Shown here piece by piece: positions 44,884 through 55,184 of a stretch of 60,000 nucleotides of DNA. How positions within the stretch are numbered: the first letter of the stretch is position 1; each line of letters begins with the position of its first letter. The notes under the pieces were generated by a model, which was given only the letters and a program-made list of their open reading frames with translations, made no database searches and was not told the DNA's origin. The translations under genes were made by a program, and so were the position numbers. Source of the DNA: Takakia lepidozioides (Eukaryota; Streptophyta; Takakiopsida; Takakiales; Takakiaceae); NCBI GenBank assembly GCA_030704615.1, contig CM060731.1, positions 5,954,001 to 6,014,000 of the forward strand, written 5' to 3'.

Positions 44884-47122
44884 TACAATCATGAACTCCT
44901 CCGTCAAGCATTTTATGGCATCATTTATGAAATGTGATCCCTGATCACTGACGAATTCCTGTGGGCAACCAAATCGTGTGATGATGTTTTCATATAAGAA
45001 TTTGGCTGTTGATCTGGCAGTGTTGTCTCTTAGTGCCTTGGCATCTACCCATTTGGTAGTGTAGTCAGTGGTTGTGAGGATGTATTGGTTTTGTGTCTAC
45101 CTTGCTGGACGTTTAATGGGTCCCACGAAGTCTAGCCCCCAGCGCTGAAATGGTTCTGTTGGTAGTATTGGGTGCAGAGTCCCCTTCCCTGTTCGTTCTA
45201 CTGGTCCCATCCTCTGGCAGACATCACACTGTTAACAGTGTTCATAGGTATCTCCAAATACAGTAGCCCACCAGTAGCCTGCTAGTAATATTTTCTTTGC
45301 TGTCAGGTCCGAACTGAAGTGTCCTCCTACAATTCCTTCGTGTAGTTCTTGCATTACTGTTTTGGCTTGGTCTTTGTTTACACATCTTCTCATTATGGAG
45401 TCAATTCCTCTTTTGTACAGAATCCCTTTGATTAATGTGTATGGCTTGCTTTTCATTGAAAGCTTCATCCTGTCATCTTTGGTGTAATCTTCAGGAAATT
45501 TCCCTGTGCTCAGATAGTATTTGATTGGCCATTGCCAATCATCTTGATCTTAATCCTGAATATCTTCTGATTCTTCTTTGGTGACTGTATAAGCTCCAAT
45601 ACTGATATTGGCCAATTCTTGATTGTTTGTTTCTTTGTTTTCCTTGTCATCTTCTTCTTTTGGATCTGGCTCTTCTTCAATAATAAGTCCTTCATCAAGA
45701 GGTTCATCTTCATCGGATGAATCCTCTTCATCCGTGTCGTCCATGAGTTTGAGAGCATCTGGAAGGTCATAGTCTCCTTGAAACATTCCCAGAGCATTTA
45801 TAGGATCTGTCTCTTCATCTGGTGCTTCTGGTTGAACAGCAAATAGAAATGCATCGGGAAGTTGATCCTCTACCCCCGTGGCTGGTTCTCCTGTAGTAAT
45901 CCTTGACAGATGATCTGCTGTAACATGTAATCTCCCTGGTTTATAAACAAATTCAAAGTCATACTCATGAAGAAGTAATAACCATCGAGCATCCCTGCCA
46001 CTAGCTAGTGGTCGATTTGCTAAATGAACTAGAGCCTGATGATCCACAATAAACTTAAATCGATTGCCAAGTAAATAATGCCGAAATTTTTGAACATCAT
46101 AAATCATTGCCAATGCTTCCCTTTCTGTGGTGCTATAATTCTTTTCGGCTGCTGTCAGTAACCTTCTTGCATAATAGATTGGTGAATCTATTGTGCCTGT
46201 CACATTCTGAGCTAGAACCGCTCCCAAAGCAATGCCTGATGCATCACTGTGTACATGAAATGGTAAATCCCATCTTGGATTTATCAGAATTGGCGTTGCT
46301 ATGAGTGCTCTTTTTAGTGAATCACATGATTCCTGGCAAGCTGGAGACCATCTGTATTCGGCATCTTGCTTCAGTAGTCTATAGACCGGTGCCGCTCTGT
46401 GAGCATATTTGTCCATGTACCTTCTGTAATAGCTCGTTTGTCCCAGAAATCTCTTGAGTTTCTTGGGATTTTCTGGTGGTGGTATTTTCTGGATAACCTC
46501 CACTTTCTTTGGATCTACCAGAATTCCCTGTTGGCACACAATATGTCCCAATAATAATCCTGAATTCACACAGAATGTACATTTTTCCGGGTTGAGACTT
46601 ATTCCATTGTTTCTGCAGGCTTGTAGGCAAAGTTTTAACTGTGCCAAATGTTTGGATTTCTATCCGAAGACACTGAAATCATCCAAAAATACCTGCATAA
46701 AATCATTGAGATAGTTCTTGAATACTTTAGATACTGCTCGTTGAAATGTGGCTGGTGCATTACAAAGTCCAAATGGCATGACTTTGTAAGCATATGCTCC
46801 CCGTTCAGTGATGAATGTGGTCTTTTCTCGGTCTTTTTCTGCCATCTGTACCTGGTTGTACCCACTAAACCCATCCATGAATGAATACATCTCATGTCCA
46901 GCCACTGTGTCCAACACTATTTCAGTGAAAGGTAGTGGAAAAGGGTCTTTCTTGGTTCCTGCGTTTAACTTGCGATAGTCCACACACACTCGTAGTTTTC
47001 CATCTTTCTTGGGTACTATCACAATGGGTGATAACCATTGTGGTGTCTCTACTGGGTATATGAATCCTGCATCCAGTAACTTCTTGATTTCTTCCCAAAC
47101 TTTAGCTGCGTAGTTGGGGTTC
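44884..47122 (-). pseudogene. Ty3-old: reverse transcriptase, RNase H and N-terminal integrase
   Basis: RT begins at 47122 (NPNYAAKVWEEIKKLLDAGF) with WLSPIVIVPKKDGKLRVCVD, PFGLCNAPATFQRAVSK and the FLDD box in MQVFLDDFSVFG. RNase H has FHVHSDASGIALGAVLAQN, TTEREALAMIYDVQKFRHYL and FIVDHQALVHL. Integrase has the zinc HHCC module (ELHEGIVGGHF, CDVCQRMGPVERTGKGTLHP), LDFVGPIKRP and FVSDQGSHF, and breaks at 44884 at the target duplication. In-frame stops near 46657, 45548, 45236 and 45108 are mostly TAA/TAG where Gln or Trp codons are expected, as C-to-T decay would give. The frame resumes at 22291. Confidence 0.9.
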
Positions 47123-47126
47123 ATTC
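47123..47126. repeat. Target-site duplication ATTC(T) of the young Ty3 element (left)
   Basis: ATTC precedes the TGTCAAG start and recurs at 59101-59104. ATTCT or ATTCTG also match, since the element's first bases are TG. Joining the flanks restores the Ty3-old RT frame (HYR then MNPNYA). Confidence 0.8.
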
Positions 47127-47480
47127 TGTCAAGTTAAATAAGCACAGTGTGAAAACAGCTAGAATAAAACTAGTTATTTGTATTTAACACTTGGATTTAG
47201 GTCAAGTGTTAAATCAGGTGTCAAGTTTAGTTTTGACACCTGGTCTGTCTTATCTTCACGAGAGCGGCAGTCGCGCAGCTCATCTCTCTCGAGTTGAGCC
47301 TGCGCGACCGAGCTCCTGCATTCTTCAGATCTGAGTGTATGATGGGAGTGTAGGTTGTTGTGGGGTGGAGTCCCCATAGCTTGGGGTGCCCCTGGCTCGA
47401 CTATTATCTTAAAGAGTGATCTTGAGGGATTGCATATTTCTTGTGTTGAGAGTGCGTGTCCTTTTTCAAGTTTGTTTATC
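47127..47480 (+). repeat. Terminal repeat A1 (5')
   Basis: 354 bp, starts TGTCAAGTTAAATAAGCACA, ends TTTGTTTATC, and appears identical to A2 at 58660-59013. It carries inner repeats AGTGTTAAATCAGGTGTCAA and CTCTCTCGAGTTGAGCC. Followed by segment C (ACTCGAGAGAGATGAGCC), not by B. Confidence 0.9.
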
Positions 47481-49706
47481 ACTCGAGAGAGATGAGCCTA
47501 TCTAGTTTTCTAGTGCTAAGCTAGATACAATGTTCTTTTAACACTATTATAATATATGACTTGGGGCAGGAGCCCATCTAGTCCTGCTGTTGCCATGGGT
47601 TTGCGCTTGTTGTTTACACATGGGCGTTAGTGGTGATCAGGGTGTAGTCATCCCTGTTTGTGGTGGCGGGTGCGCGCAGGGGGCCTTGGCGACTCTGCTG
47701 CCTGAGCGCTGGGGCAGGCTGAGCACCCAGTAGGCCAGTCGTGCCCAACTTGTGTGGTCATCTGTGTTGCAGCTCAAGAAGGGCCATTGGCTGGTAGCCC
47801 ATTTTGGCTTGCAAGCATATTGCTGGATTCACCGTGCTCTGTAGAGACTCGCTGCCAGCGTACAGGGAAAGGTAGTGGAGGAGGCAGGTAGGTCGTGGGC
47901 CTTCTCCACTTTGTCCTGAATGGGAATCGCCAAGGCTATCTCCATAACGAAGGCGCGGTTGTCTGTTAAGAGCGCAATGCCATCAGTCGCAGGGTGGAGG
48001 AGCTCGATTTTGAGAAGTCCAGACCATAGTTTGCTACCGTGCTTAGTAAAGGCAGTGATCGGTGAACTGGAGGTGTCTATGTGTTGTGAGGGGCCTGGCG
48101 TAGCATACTTTTGGGATCAGAGTGGGAGCTGCCGGCATCACTGTTGAGCGCACTCGGTGCTCGTTTGATACCTGGGTTGTTAGCCAAGAGCACCAGGTGG
48201 CGTAGGCGTTGCAGAGCGGAGGATAATCTGGTGGTCTGACGGGTTGGTTGTCACAGGAGTTTGTGTTGCTGGAGCGCCTGGGGCATGTGTGTCATTGATC
48301 GTTGGCAGATTCTGCGCAGAGCGAGTTTGGTAGGCGCGCTCCGTTGCAAAGAACTGTTCGTCAGAGAGATGCATGTCTCTGATCTCGGCGTACCATCTGT
48401 GTAGCCTTCCATTGCCACTTCGTTGGTTGAGTGTTGCTTTCTAGTGGAATGGGGTTTTGTGGCTCGAGATGGCTGGAGTGCAGAAGGCATGAGGGCAGTT
48501 GGACACCTGCCGCGCACTGTTGAAGAGGAGCTCGTGGTGGCAGCGCTTACAGGCCACCTTGATGTGGGGCATTGCAACTTCCTGCCAGGCAGTACACGGG
48601 TAATGCAGCTGAACTCCACATTGAGCCAGCACAACGAGCTGCTGCACTTACGCCAGCCCCTTTGCAGCAGCAAGCCTCCAGGCAATCTATTACTGGTCAT
48701 CTCTCTTCACCCGATTCGTTGGAGGGTAGTCTAATGTCAGGCAGCTGTGAGAAAGGCCAAGCAAGAGTTGTCCAGGGAAGGATAGACAAGGTCACCAGAT
48801 CTTAGGCCATTTGCTGGAAGGGAAGGGCGCTTTCTGACAGTGTCAACCTCCCAGGCTGGCGATCCTCAGGTTTTGGAGGATTGAACCTCAAGGTTGTGTT
48901 TGTTGCAGAGAGTATGAGAGTGGGAGACTGTGGACTCACCAGGTGACACTTGGTGTATGAGTGGGATATGAGCTGAAGGGGCCCAGCTCACTACACGACC
49001 TGCTTGGTCTATGTTTACAATTCAGGACTTGAGGGCAGCCTGTGCCAACTCCATGGAAAGGCTTACACAATCAGTGATAGCAGATCTGTTGTTGTCACCT
49101 TGAAAAATCAGCACGCATGAAGGGCTGAAAGCGTTCTTGATCAAGCTAGTCAGTTCTGGTGCTTTCCGGGGTTGCATTGTAAGTGCTCTTGCTTTTGTTG
49201 GGAATATTGGTGCAAAGGATTAAGGCTCGGCATAGCTACGGATCTCGACTGGAGGAGAGCAGGTCACTGGTAACCAAGAGCTGTGGGGGGTGCATTTGTA
49301 AACACAACTGAAATCCTAGAAATTACAGGGCACGTGGCTAGGGAACCTAGGATGCCATATAGAACTTAGGGAACCGGGAACCAGTTACCAGACATTTTGG
49401 GTGTAACTTTAAATTGTTAAACTTTAAAACTTTAAAAAAAAAAAAAAACCCTTTTTAATCTAATTTGAATGATTTGGAGCCAAATTCATCATATCTTTGT
49501 CAAATGGACTCTGGTTGACCCAGTTTTTGGGGGGATAGCTGCAGAAAGGGGAAATCTACCTATCTAAACCTGGTTTCTGCTTTGGGGACTCTGCTAAAAA
49601 TCTATGGAATTTTTAGAGTGTGAGAGTGCCATGAAGGATCCACAATCCTGTCTCTAGAACCTGTGCTGGTCTATATGAGAGACAAATTGGTGGATGTACT
49701 CCATGC
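47481..49706 (+). other. 5' leader of the young Ty3 element, about 2.2 kb, no gene seen
   Basis: Begins with segment C, shared with the nested retroelement at 40737-40774. Stops occur in all plus frames, apart from short open runs near 48423-48734 without motifs. An A-run at 49433-49448 lies in the second half. I found no obvious tRNA-complementary primer site directly after A1. Confidence 0.5.
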
Positions 49707-50456
49707 ATGGCTGGGGGAAATGAGGACGTAATTGAAGGGCAGGTCTCTTCTCTTAGTCTGTGCACACAAGGGGACACGATTTATGTTTCCCAAGGAACTC
49801 AGACTGATTTGAGTGGAGAACAGTTGGACGAGTTGATTGCATACTGGGAGTCAGGCATTAGCAGTAGACAACAGACTACTGTAGTTGGCATTGAGGGCCT
49901 CAATATCGCCTTGGACAGTCAGAACTCTGTTGGAGCCAGCAGTTCTGCAGCTGTAGGTGAAATACCAAAGTGGGTGAAAGCTAGGCTTGGAACACAGCCA
50001 AAGACAGCCCCGGGGACCAAGGTGTTCAGCCACAGGGCCGTGGTGTATTGGAGCAGAGGAGCAGGAGCTGCACAAGTTTGTGCAATTAGACAGTGTTGCA
50101 GTCGGACACGCTCTGCACAAGGCAACCATGAGCGGGGGTTCATTAGCGAGGACAAGTTTGTTCTGTTTGAAGGCGATGCAGTCATTCGCAATGAAGATAC
50201 CCGCAATCGTCTCAAAGCTTTCGAGTTGAGAGACTATCAGACCCTACCTTTGTTTTCTTTAGTGTTCAGTGAGCGGGAGATAGCAGAGTGTTGCTTTGTC
50301 TCTACCTGGCAGAAAGAGGAGGAGGGTTGGTTAGAGCGAGCTACTGTAGCTTGGGACAAGGTTAGTGGCAGGTTTCTGGACATAGATATACCTCCTACAC
50401 CTTACCATCAAGCAGAGCGAGGCACTTTGAGAGAAGTCTGGAAGTTGATAGCATAG
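49707..50456 (+). CDS. Small leading ORF of unknown function
   Basis: About 249 codons from ATG (MAGGNEDVIEGQ). The middle is Ser/Gly/Ala-rich (GASSSAAVGEIPKWVKARLG). The second half has FISEDKFVLFEGDAVIRNED, ELRDYQTLPLFSLVFSERE and RFLDIDIPPTPYHQAERGTL. A stretch around 49990-50140 reads unlike the rest, and another frame there looks more protein-like (IGAEEQELHKFVQLDSVAVG), so compensating frame changes are possible. I do not recognise the family. Position before Gag suggests an accessory or Gag N-terminal role. Confidence 0.45.
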   Translation: MAGGNEDVIEGQVSSLSLCTQGDTIYVSQGTQTDLSGEQLDELIAYWESGISSRQQTTVVGIEGLNIALDSQNSVGASSSAAVGEIPKWVKARLGTQPKTAPGTKVFSHRAVVYWSRGAGAAQVCAIRQCCSRTRSAQGNHERGFISEDKFVLFEGDAVIRNEDTRNRLKAFELRDYQTLPLFSLVFSEREIAECCFVSTWQKEEEGWLERATVAWDKVSGRFLDIDIPPTPYHQAERGTLREVWKLIA

Positions 50457-50968
50457 ATCAGGATTAGATCTTGCTTGGGCGGGCTTCTATTCTTCCCCTC
50501 CATCTCTGTACTATTTTCATTACCTTGTACTTGTAGTTGCCAAAGCCTCTCTTGGTGGAGGCCAGTCAGTCCGGGGTTTTGGGCTGGGATATTCTGCAGG
50601 ATCAGCATTGCAGCTGGATTTTGGTGTGGGGGTGTTGATGTTTTGATTTCTTGTGTTTGGATCCCCCCCAACACCTGCATGCTTGACTGTGCGCCATGTT
50701 GGTTTTGTGTGGGCGCTTGCTTTCATAGGGATTAGGCCGGATTTGATCACCGGTCAATCCTAGAGTATGCTGTCGGTGGTGAGGCTGGAGTGATGACCAG
50801 CAAGACCACCAGTGTTTCTTCTATGGTGAGGCTGGGTTGATGACCAGCCAACCATAGGAGTTCTTGCGGTGGATGCAGGTGCAGGTGCCCTGAGCCACTG
50901 GGATATGACCCTTAGACTGCAACAGGTGCCCACCCGTGTCACTATTAGATTAGTACTAGAGCCGTATA
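50457..50968 (+). other. Spacer between the leading ORF and the Gag ORF
   Basis: No gene. A short direct repeat (GGTGAGGCTGGAGTGATGAC and GGTGAGGCTGGGTTGATGAC, about 45 bp apart) lies near 50779-50840. A G/T-rich tract occurs at 50560-50650. Confidence 0.5.
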
Positions 50969-53900
50969 GTGTCACTGGAGGAGGTGCACATTGTGAGTGT
51001 CATTACGGAGTTACCCAAGGGTTTTGAGGGGAGTACGGCTACAGGCAGTAACAGTGAGAGTGGGTTCACAAGACGAGGTATTCGGTTCAGACCACCTTCA
51101 CCGCCACCCTCAATTACTGTAGAGTCAGACACAGGCTCGGAGGCTTCATCAACAGGTGTGCACTTTCATTCGCCATTGTTGTGGGACGACATGGAGGAGA
51201 TGTATGGAGCTACCAAGGGGCCTCGTAGGTACTCTGGAGCTGTGGGCACAATCGAGTTGGATGACTTTATCCAGGAGTTCGACAGCTGGTGTGATTTGCA
51301 GCAGATGCGCAATCCACATCTATTCACCCCATTCATGGCGTGGAAGGGACTGTTCCAGCATTTGGAAGGCCCGCCTATGGACGATTACCACGAGTTCAGG
51401 CGAGGACATGAAGCAGAGATTGAGGAGTGGAGGATGTATTGGTCACCTGACTACATCTCCATTACTCGAGGCATGACGCGACCAGTAGCTGCATCAGTAC
51501 CAATAGCTCCCACTGCCAGCACTAGTAGTGGAGCAGGTAGTGCTGGTACTTCTGCAGGTGGTACCAGTTCAGAAGGTGCTACTACTCCTCCTGCCACAGC
51601 TACAACACATGTGCCTAGATTCAACCCGGTGGTGGAGTTCTTCCAGGAGTTGCGGAGGAACTACCAAGGTGTACGGACAGAGAAGCTGCGAAGTTTGCAA
51701 GACTTCCAGCGCAAACCCAGTGAGAGCCTGCGAGAGGCGTACACTCGTATGAGGCGCTTGATAAGTGTGACCCAAGGGGTTACTGAAGCTCAGGCAATCC
51801 AGTTTTGGTATGGAATTCTGGACAAGGAGCTCAAGAGAAGGGTGCGAGATGCAACCCTGTTACAAGCAGCCCAACCCACATTAGCAGATGTGTTTCTGCT
51901 GGCTGAGCGGATTGAGCTCAACATGGTGGAGGAACGAGTTGTTACAATTGGATTTGGCAAGGACATGCCTGTACGGGGCACAGCTGTCAGCCCACAAGCA
52001 CAAGGGACTGCCCAACAGCGTGGTCAGGGGGGCAAGGTTGCCCAGCCCAAGTTCCATGGAGCTTACAGGGGGCCTCAGGTGCAAAGGCCCGTGGCATCTT
52101 TTGCAGGCCAACAGCAACCAGGGGTGATATGTTGGACATGTGGAGGACCCCATGTCAAGAGAGATTGCCCAGAGAGTGGCAGAAGGCCGGCACAAGCACA
52201 GCCTGCACAGTTGCAGTGTGGGCATTGTGGCAAATATGGGCATGGAGATGCCCAGTGTTATGACTTACATCCTGAGTTGCGCCCAGGCCAGTTCCAAGGG
52301 AACAATGGTGGCCGGGGGCGAGGTGGACCAGCCCAGAGAGGACGAGGTGGTCGGGCACGAGGTGCAGGCCAAGGGCAAGCTCAACATGGCCAAGGACGCG
52401 GAGGTCAGGGCGTTGATCAAGGCATGGCCAACCGGCTTCAGCAGCTAGAGCAGAGGCTCGCTGCCATGGCTATAGCTCAGGCGGTACCGGCTCCCAGGCG
52501 GGATGGTCCACCTCCTGCTCCTGAGGGAGGAGATATGGGAGGCATGGGATTTATGTGCGGAGCAGCACTACCACTAGAGCAGGTGGAGTCTGCTGCAGCC
52601 GTGACTCGAGGAGCAGCACGAGTTCCTGAGCCACGAGGTGCAGAGGTGGAATTGGATCCACAGCGTGGGGAGGCAAGCCGTCAGGCAAGGCTTCCTCAGT
52701 CATTCACATTGGCGGAGACTGTGTCGACGCCATCCATGGCACCTAGTTCTCGCCCGACTGTTACCGAGGCGGAGGTTACTATGCCATTGGGGAGAGCTAC
52801 ACGTGCAGCATTGACTCCTGCTGCCAAGGCTAGTGCGGCCGGTGTGTTGTTGGGGGCAGCCACCTCTGTGTGTCAAGCCCCATTGTTCTCGGCAACCATG
52901 ATTGCGACGCCGGGAGTGAGACCAGCTGCAGTGTTCAGACTAGCAGCAACACTCTGCGAGAGTGGAGAGGTCACTTCATCTTCTGCGGAGTTAGTGGAAG
53001 GTGTAGTGGCAGAAAGATCCTCGGATTTGAGGGTCAAGACTGCCACGGCAGCGCCCTGGCAAGCGGCAGCTGCCAGATTGACGGAGCTGCCAGCTAGGCC
53101 AGCCTTTGAGCGCGCCACGGTGACACCTGGAGTTGTCTTGTTAGACAACCAGGGAGGCATTTTCACTTTGAGTGGACCGACAGGCAAGAAGTACCGGCCA
53201 CTGCGGGTCTTGTTGGACTCAGGAGCTCAGCCACTGATGTTGGGCAGAGCTGCTATTGCAGGTTTGGGCCTCATGGAGGCGGATATGGAGCCTTGTCCTT
53301 TCCAGATACAGACATCTCTGGGAGGATCAGAGCAGGCTCGGGGCATGACACGGCATCAGTTGGCTATTAGACTGCAGCCGGATCATCCTGTAGATGGCTC
53401 AGTGATGCGAGCCAAGGCCATTGTGACAGACGCGGTCTCTTACGATGTCCTCGTTGGTGGGGCAGTGTTATACCCCATGGGCTTCACCCTGGATTTCTGG
53501 GAGGAGTCAGCATCCTACAGGCCTGGATGGCAGTCAGGGGATGGTCGCCGTGCACAGCTCCCTGTGACATTCATTGGGGGTATTGCAGCTGCCCAGCGGG
53601 GCCAGATGCCAACACTAGCCGCCTTCACAGCTGCCGTTAGTTGGCCTGGAGAGTTGCTGGAAGGCAATGTCCATGCAGAGGATGTGCCACCTCTAGCAGA
53701 GCAGGATGACATGCATGGTACGGCGGAGTTGCCTGCCATGGTTGCTCACACCCCGTTGTGGGGTACGAGCAAAGATTTGCAGCAAGCTGCTGATGGACGG
53801 GTGCAACAAGCTTGGGAAGAAGCTTTTGTACCGTCAGGAGAGGAGGAGAGTTCGGTGATTGCACCAGGGCCACCTCAGTTGTCGCCATTGGACACCACAC

Positions 53901-54745
53901 CTCTTGTATGGCAGCGGCCGGATGAAGGCATTTGCCTTCTGGACTTGTTTGGCGGGATCAGCACCGGATTGGCTGCTGTGCTACAGGCAGGTGTGCGGGT
54001 AAGGCGTTACCTGTATGTGGAGAGGGATGAGACTGCACGACGCGTCTCACTGCGCCATGTGGCTCAGTTGGTACAGCAGTACCCTGACTTGTTGCCTGTG
54101 TCTTCAGTTCGTGGATACCAACAAGCCTTACCAGCAGACATTTCCTTGTTGGGGGCGCAAGATTTGGAGCAGGTTGGCTCTATTGATCTGATAGTGGCAG
54201 GTTGGCCCTGCCAAGGGCATTCATCAGCCGGGCATGGCAATGGATTACGAGACTCGAGGACGGGTCTGTTTTGGGAGATGGTGCGGATTTTGCGCTGCTT
54301 GCAGCTTCATCAAGCTGTATCTCCAGCATACATCTTGGAGAATGTACCACTGATGGATGATTCTCGGGCCAGGGTGATGGCCAGTGTGCATCAAGTCCGG
54401 TCGTGGCTTGGGTCAGCAGTGTTGCTGGATGCAGCTGCAGTGGGGTCACGGGCTCATCGTCCACGACTATGGTGGACTAACTTGATGCCACCCGCACTGC
54501 TCAAGCGTGCATTTGATGGGGTGCAGCGGCCAGCACACCTCACCGTGGATGGCATTTTGGACACAGGAAGGCAGTCTCAACGTGTGAGACACGATGACCG
54601 TTCGCCTTTGGCAGTGGTCAACAGGGTGGGTCAACCACGAGTAGCATTACCTACACTGCTCAGCTTCCCAGGATCCCATGCTTTTCGGGATGGTGGACCT
54701 GGCCTCCTGTGGGATGCTCAGTTGCAGCAGTTAGTGGAAGCCTAA
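50969..54745 (+). CDS. Gag, aspartic protease and C5 cytosine DNA methyltransferase polyprotein
   Basis: The frame opens at a GTG right after a stop. The first ATG in frame is about codon 75, so a non-AUG start, splicing or frameshift from upstream may supply the N-terminus. Gag helices include LDDFIQEFDSWCDLQQMRN and LREAYTRMRRLISVTQGV. Two CCHC knuckles follow (CWTCGGPHVKRDC about residue 388, CGHCGKYGHGDAQC about 416), then an RG-rich tract. The protease site is VLLDSGAQP (Asp about 750). From about 990 the methyltransferase has motif I LLDLFGGISTG, motif IV GWPCQGHS (Cys about 1081), motif VI ILENVP and motif VIII RAHRPRLWW. These are the catalytic landmarks of enzymes that methylate C5 of cytosine in DNA. 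Motif IX/X is missing here and follows in the +1 frame. Confidence 0.9.
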   Translation: MSLEEVHIVSVITELPKGFEGSTATGSNSESGFTRRGIRFRPPSPPPSITVESDTGSEASSTGVHFHSPLLWDDMEEMYGATKGPRRYSGAVGTIELDDFIQEFDSWCDLQQMRNPHLFTPFMAWKGLFQHLEGPPMDDYHEFRRGHEAEIEEWRMYWSPDYISITRGMTRPVAASVPIAPTASTSSGAGSAGTSAGGTSSEGATTPPATATTHVPRFNPVVEFFQELRRNYQGVRTEKLRSLQDFQRKPSESLREAYTRMRRLISVTQGVTEAQAIQFWYGILDKELKRRVRDATLLQAAQPTLADVFLLAERIELNMVEERVVTIGFGKDMPVRGTAVSPQAQGTAQQRGQGGKVAQPKFHGAYRGPQVQRPVASFAGQQQPGVICWTCGGPHVKRDCPESGRRPAQAQPAQLQCGHCGKYGHGDAQCYDLHPELRPGQFQGNNGGRGRGGPAQRGRGGRARGAGQGQAQHGQGRGGQGVDQGMANRLQQLEQRLAAMAIAQAVPAPRRDGPPPAPEGGDMGGMGFMCGAALPLEQVESAAAVTRGAARVPEPRGAEVELDPQRGEASRQARLPQSFTLAETVSTPSMAPSSRPTVTEAEVTMPLGRATRAALTPAAKASAAGVLLGAATSVCQAPLFSATMIATPGVRPAAVFRLAATLCESGEVTSSSAELVEGVVAERSSDLRVKTATAAPWQAAAARLTELPARPAFERATVTPGVVLLDNQGGIFTLSGPTGKKYRPLRVLLDSGAQPLMLGRAAIAGLGLMEADMEPCPFQIQTSLGGSEQARGMTRHQLAIRLQPDHPVDGSVMRAKAIVTDAVSYDVLVGGAVLYPMGFTLDFWEESASYRPGWQSGDGRRAQLPVTFIGGIAAAQRGQMPTLAAFTAAVSWPGELLEGNVHAEDVPPLAEQDDMHGTAELPAMVAHTPLWGTSKDLQQAADGRVQQAWEEAFVPSGEEESSVIAPGPPQLSPLDTTPLVWQRPDEGICLLDLFGGISTGLAAVLQAGVRVRRYLYVERDETARRVSLRHVAQLVQQYPDLLPVSSVRGYQQALPADISLLGAQDLEQVGSIDLIVAGWPCQGHSSAGHGNGLRDSRTGLFWEMVRILRCLQLHQAVSPAYILENVPLMDDSRARVMASVHQVRSWLGSAVLLDAAAVGSRAHRPRLWWTNLMPPALLKRAFDGVQRPAHLTVDGILDTGRQSQRVRHDDRSPLAVVNRVGQPRVALPTLLSFPGSHAFRDGGPGLLWDAQLQQLVEA

Positions 54746-54748
54746 TGC
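54740..54748 (+). promoter_or_regulatory. Possible +1 recoding site GCC-TAA-T at the end of the Gag-methyltransferase ORF
   Basis: The ORF ends GTG GAA GCC TAA T. Skipping the T of TAA continues into AAT GCC GAT GAG, which encodes the missing methyltransferase end. The arrangement recalls the antizyme-type shift site (sense codon, stop, pyrimidine). A simple one-base insertion mutation would look the same. Confidence 0.45.
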
Positions 54749-55178
54749 CGATGAGCGAGAGCGGGCTATGGGGTTTTCCACTGGGACCACGGCGGTGCCT
54801 TCTCTTTCTGAGGCATCACGTCGTCAAGTGTTGGGGCAAGCAATGGATCTCAATTGCTTGACCTGGATTGTCAGCTTGGCTATGGCTGAGCAACGTAGAG
54901 TGCGGAGTGCACTTCCCTTGACGGTCTCTCTGCCTACCGAGACGGTACAGGCAGCGAGTGGGGGCGAGCCGGTGAGGACCACGAGGTGTAGACATCCATG
55001 GCACATGTGGGAGGTGCTCGAGGTTCAGAGGGAGTTGGCAGCGAAGGCAGCTGTGATGGATGAGGTTGGGGATTCTTCTCGGGATGAGGAGGTTCTCAAT
55101 GATGAGATGATGGGGCAGGATGAGGCCTTGTCATTGACTGAGCAGGAAGGGGGTACTGCTCAAGAGGTTGCAGCATAG
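54744..55178 (+). CDS. Methyltransferase C-terminal motifs (IX/X) and acidic tail, +1 frame
   Basis: Reads NADERERAMGFSTGTT, then LSEASRRQVLGQAMDLNCLT and WIVSLAMAEQ. This fits the end of DRM/DNMT3-like C5 methyltransferases, where 'ERxxGFPxGxT' precedes 'RRxxLGxxxxVxxxxW'. An acidic tail (GDSSRDEEVLNDEMMGQDEA) may act as a spacer before polymerase. The frame ends at UAG 55176-55178 and continues in the same frame as polymerase. Without a +1 event the upstream enzyme would lack the part that packs against the cofactor site. Confidence 0.7.
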   Translation, partial: NADERERAMGFSTGTTAVPSLSEASRRQVLGQAMDLNCLTWIVSLAMAEQRRVRSALPLTVSLPTETVQAASGGEPVRTTRCRHPWHMWEVLEVQRELAAKAAVMDEVGDSSRDEEVLNDEMMGQDEALSLTEQEGGTAQEVAA

Positions 55179-55184
55179 CAACCA
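55176..55184 (+). promoter_or_regulatory. Putative stop-codon readthrough site, TAG CAA CCA
   Basis: A single in-frame UAG separates the methyltransferase end from polymerase. The following six bases, CAACCA, fit the CARYYA context known for leaky UAG in tobacco mosaic virus-type readthrough. The codon frame is unchanged on both sides. Confidence 0.6.

Noticed and set aside
47174-47482. Identical 102-codon minus-strand frames in A1 and A2 (also 58707-59015)
   Set aside because: They lie in the terminal repeats, have no motif, and are identical only because the repeats are identical.
50969-55178. A bacterial restriction-modification or contaminant origin for the C5 methyltransferase
   Set aside because: It sits in one polyprotein with Gag, zinc knuckles and a retroviral-type protease, and upstream of RT and integrase, flanked by target duplications in eukaryotic repeats.
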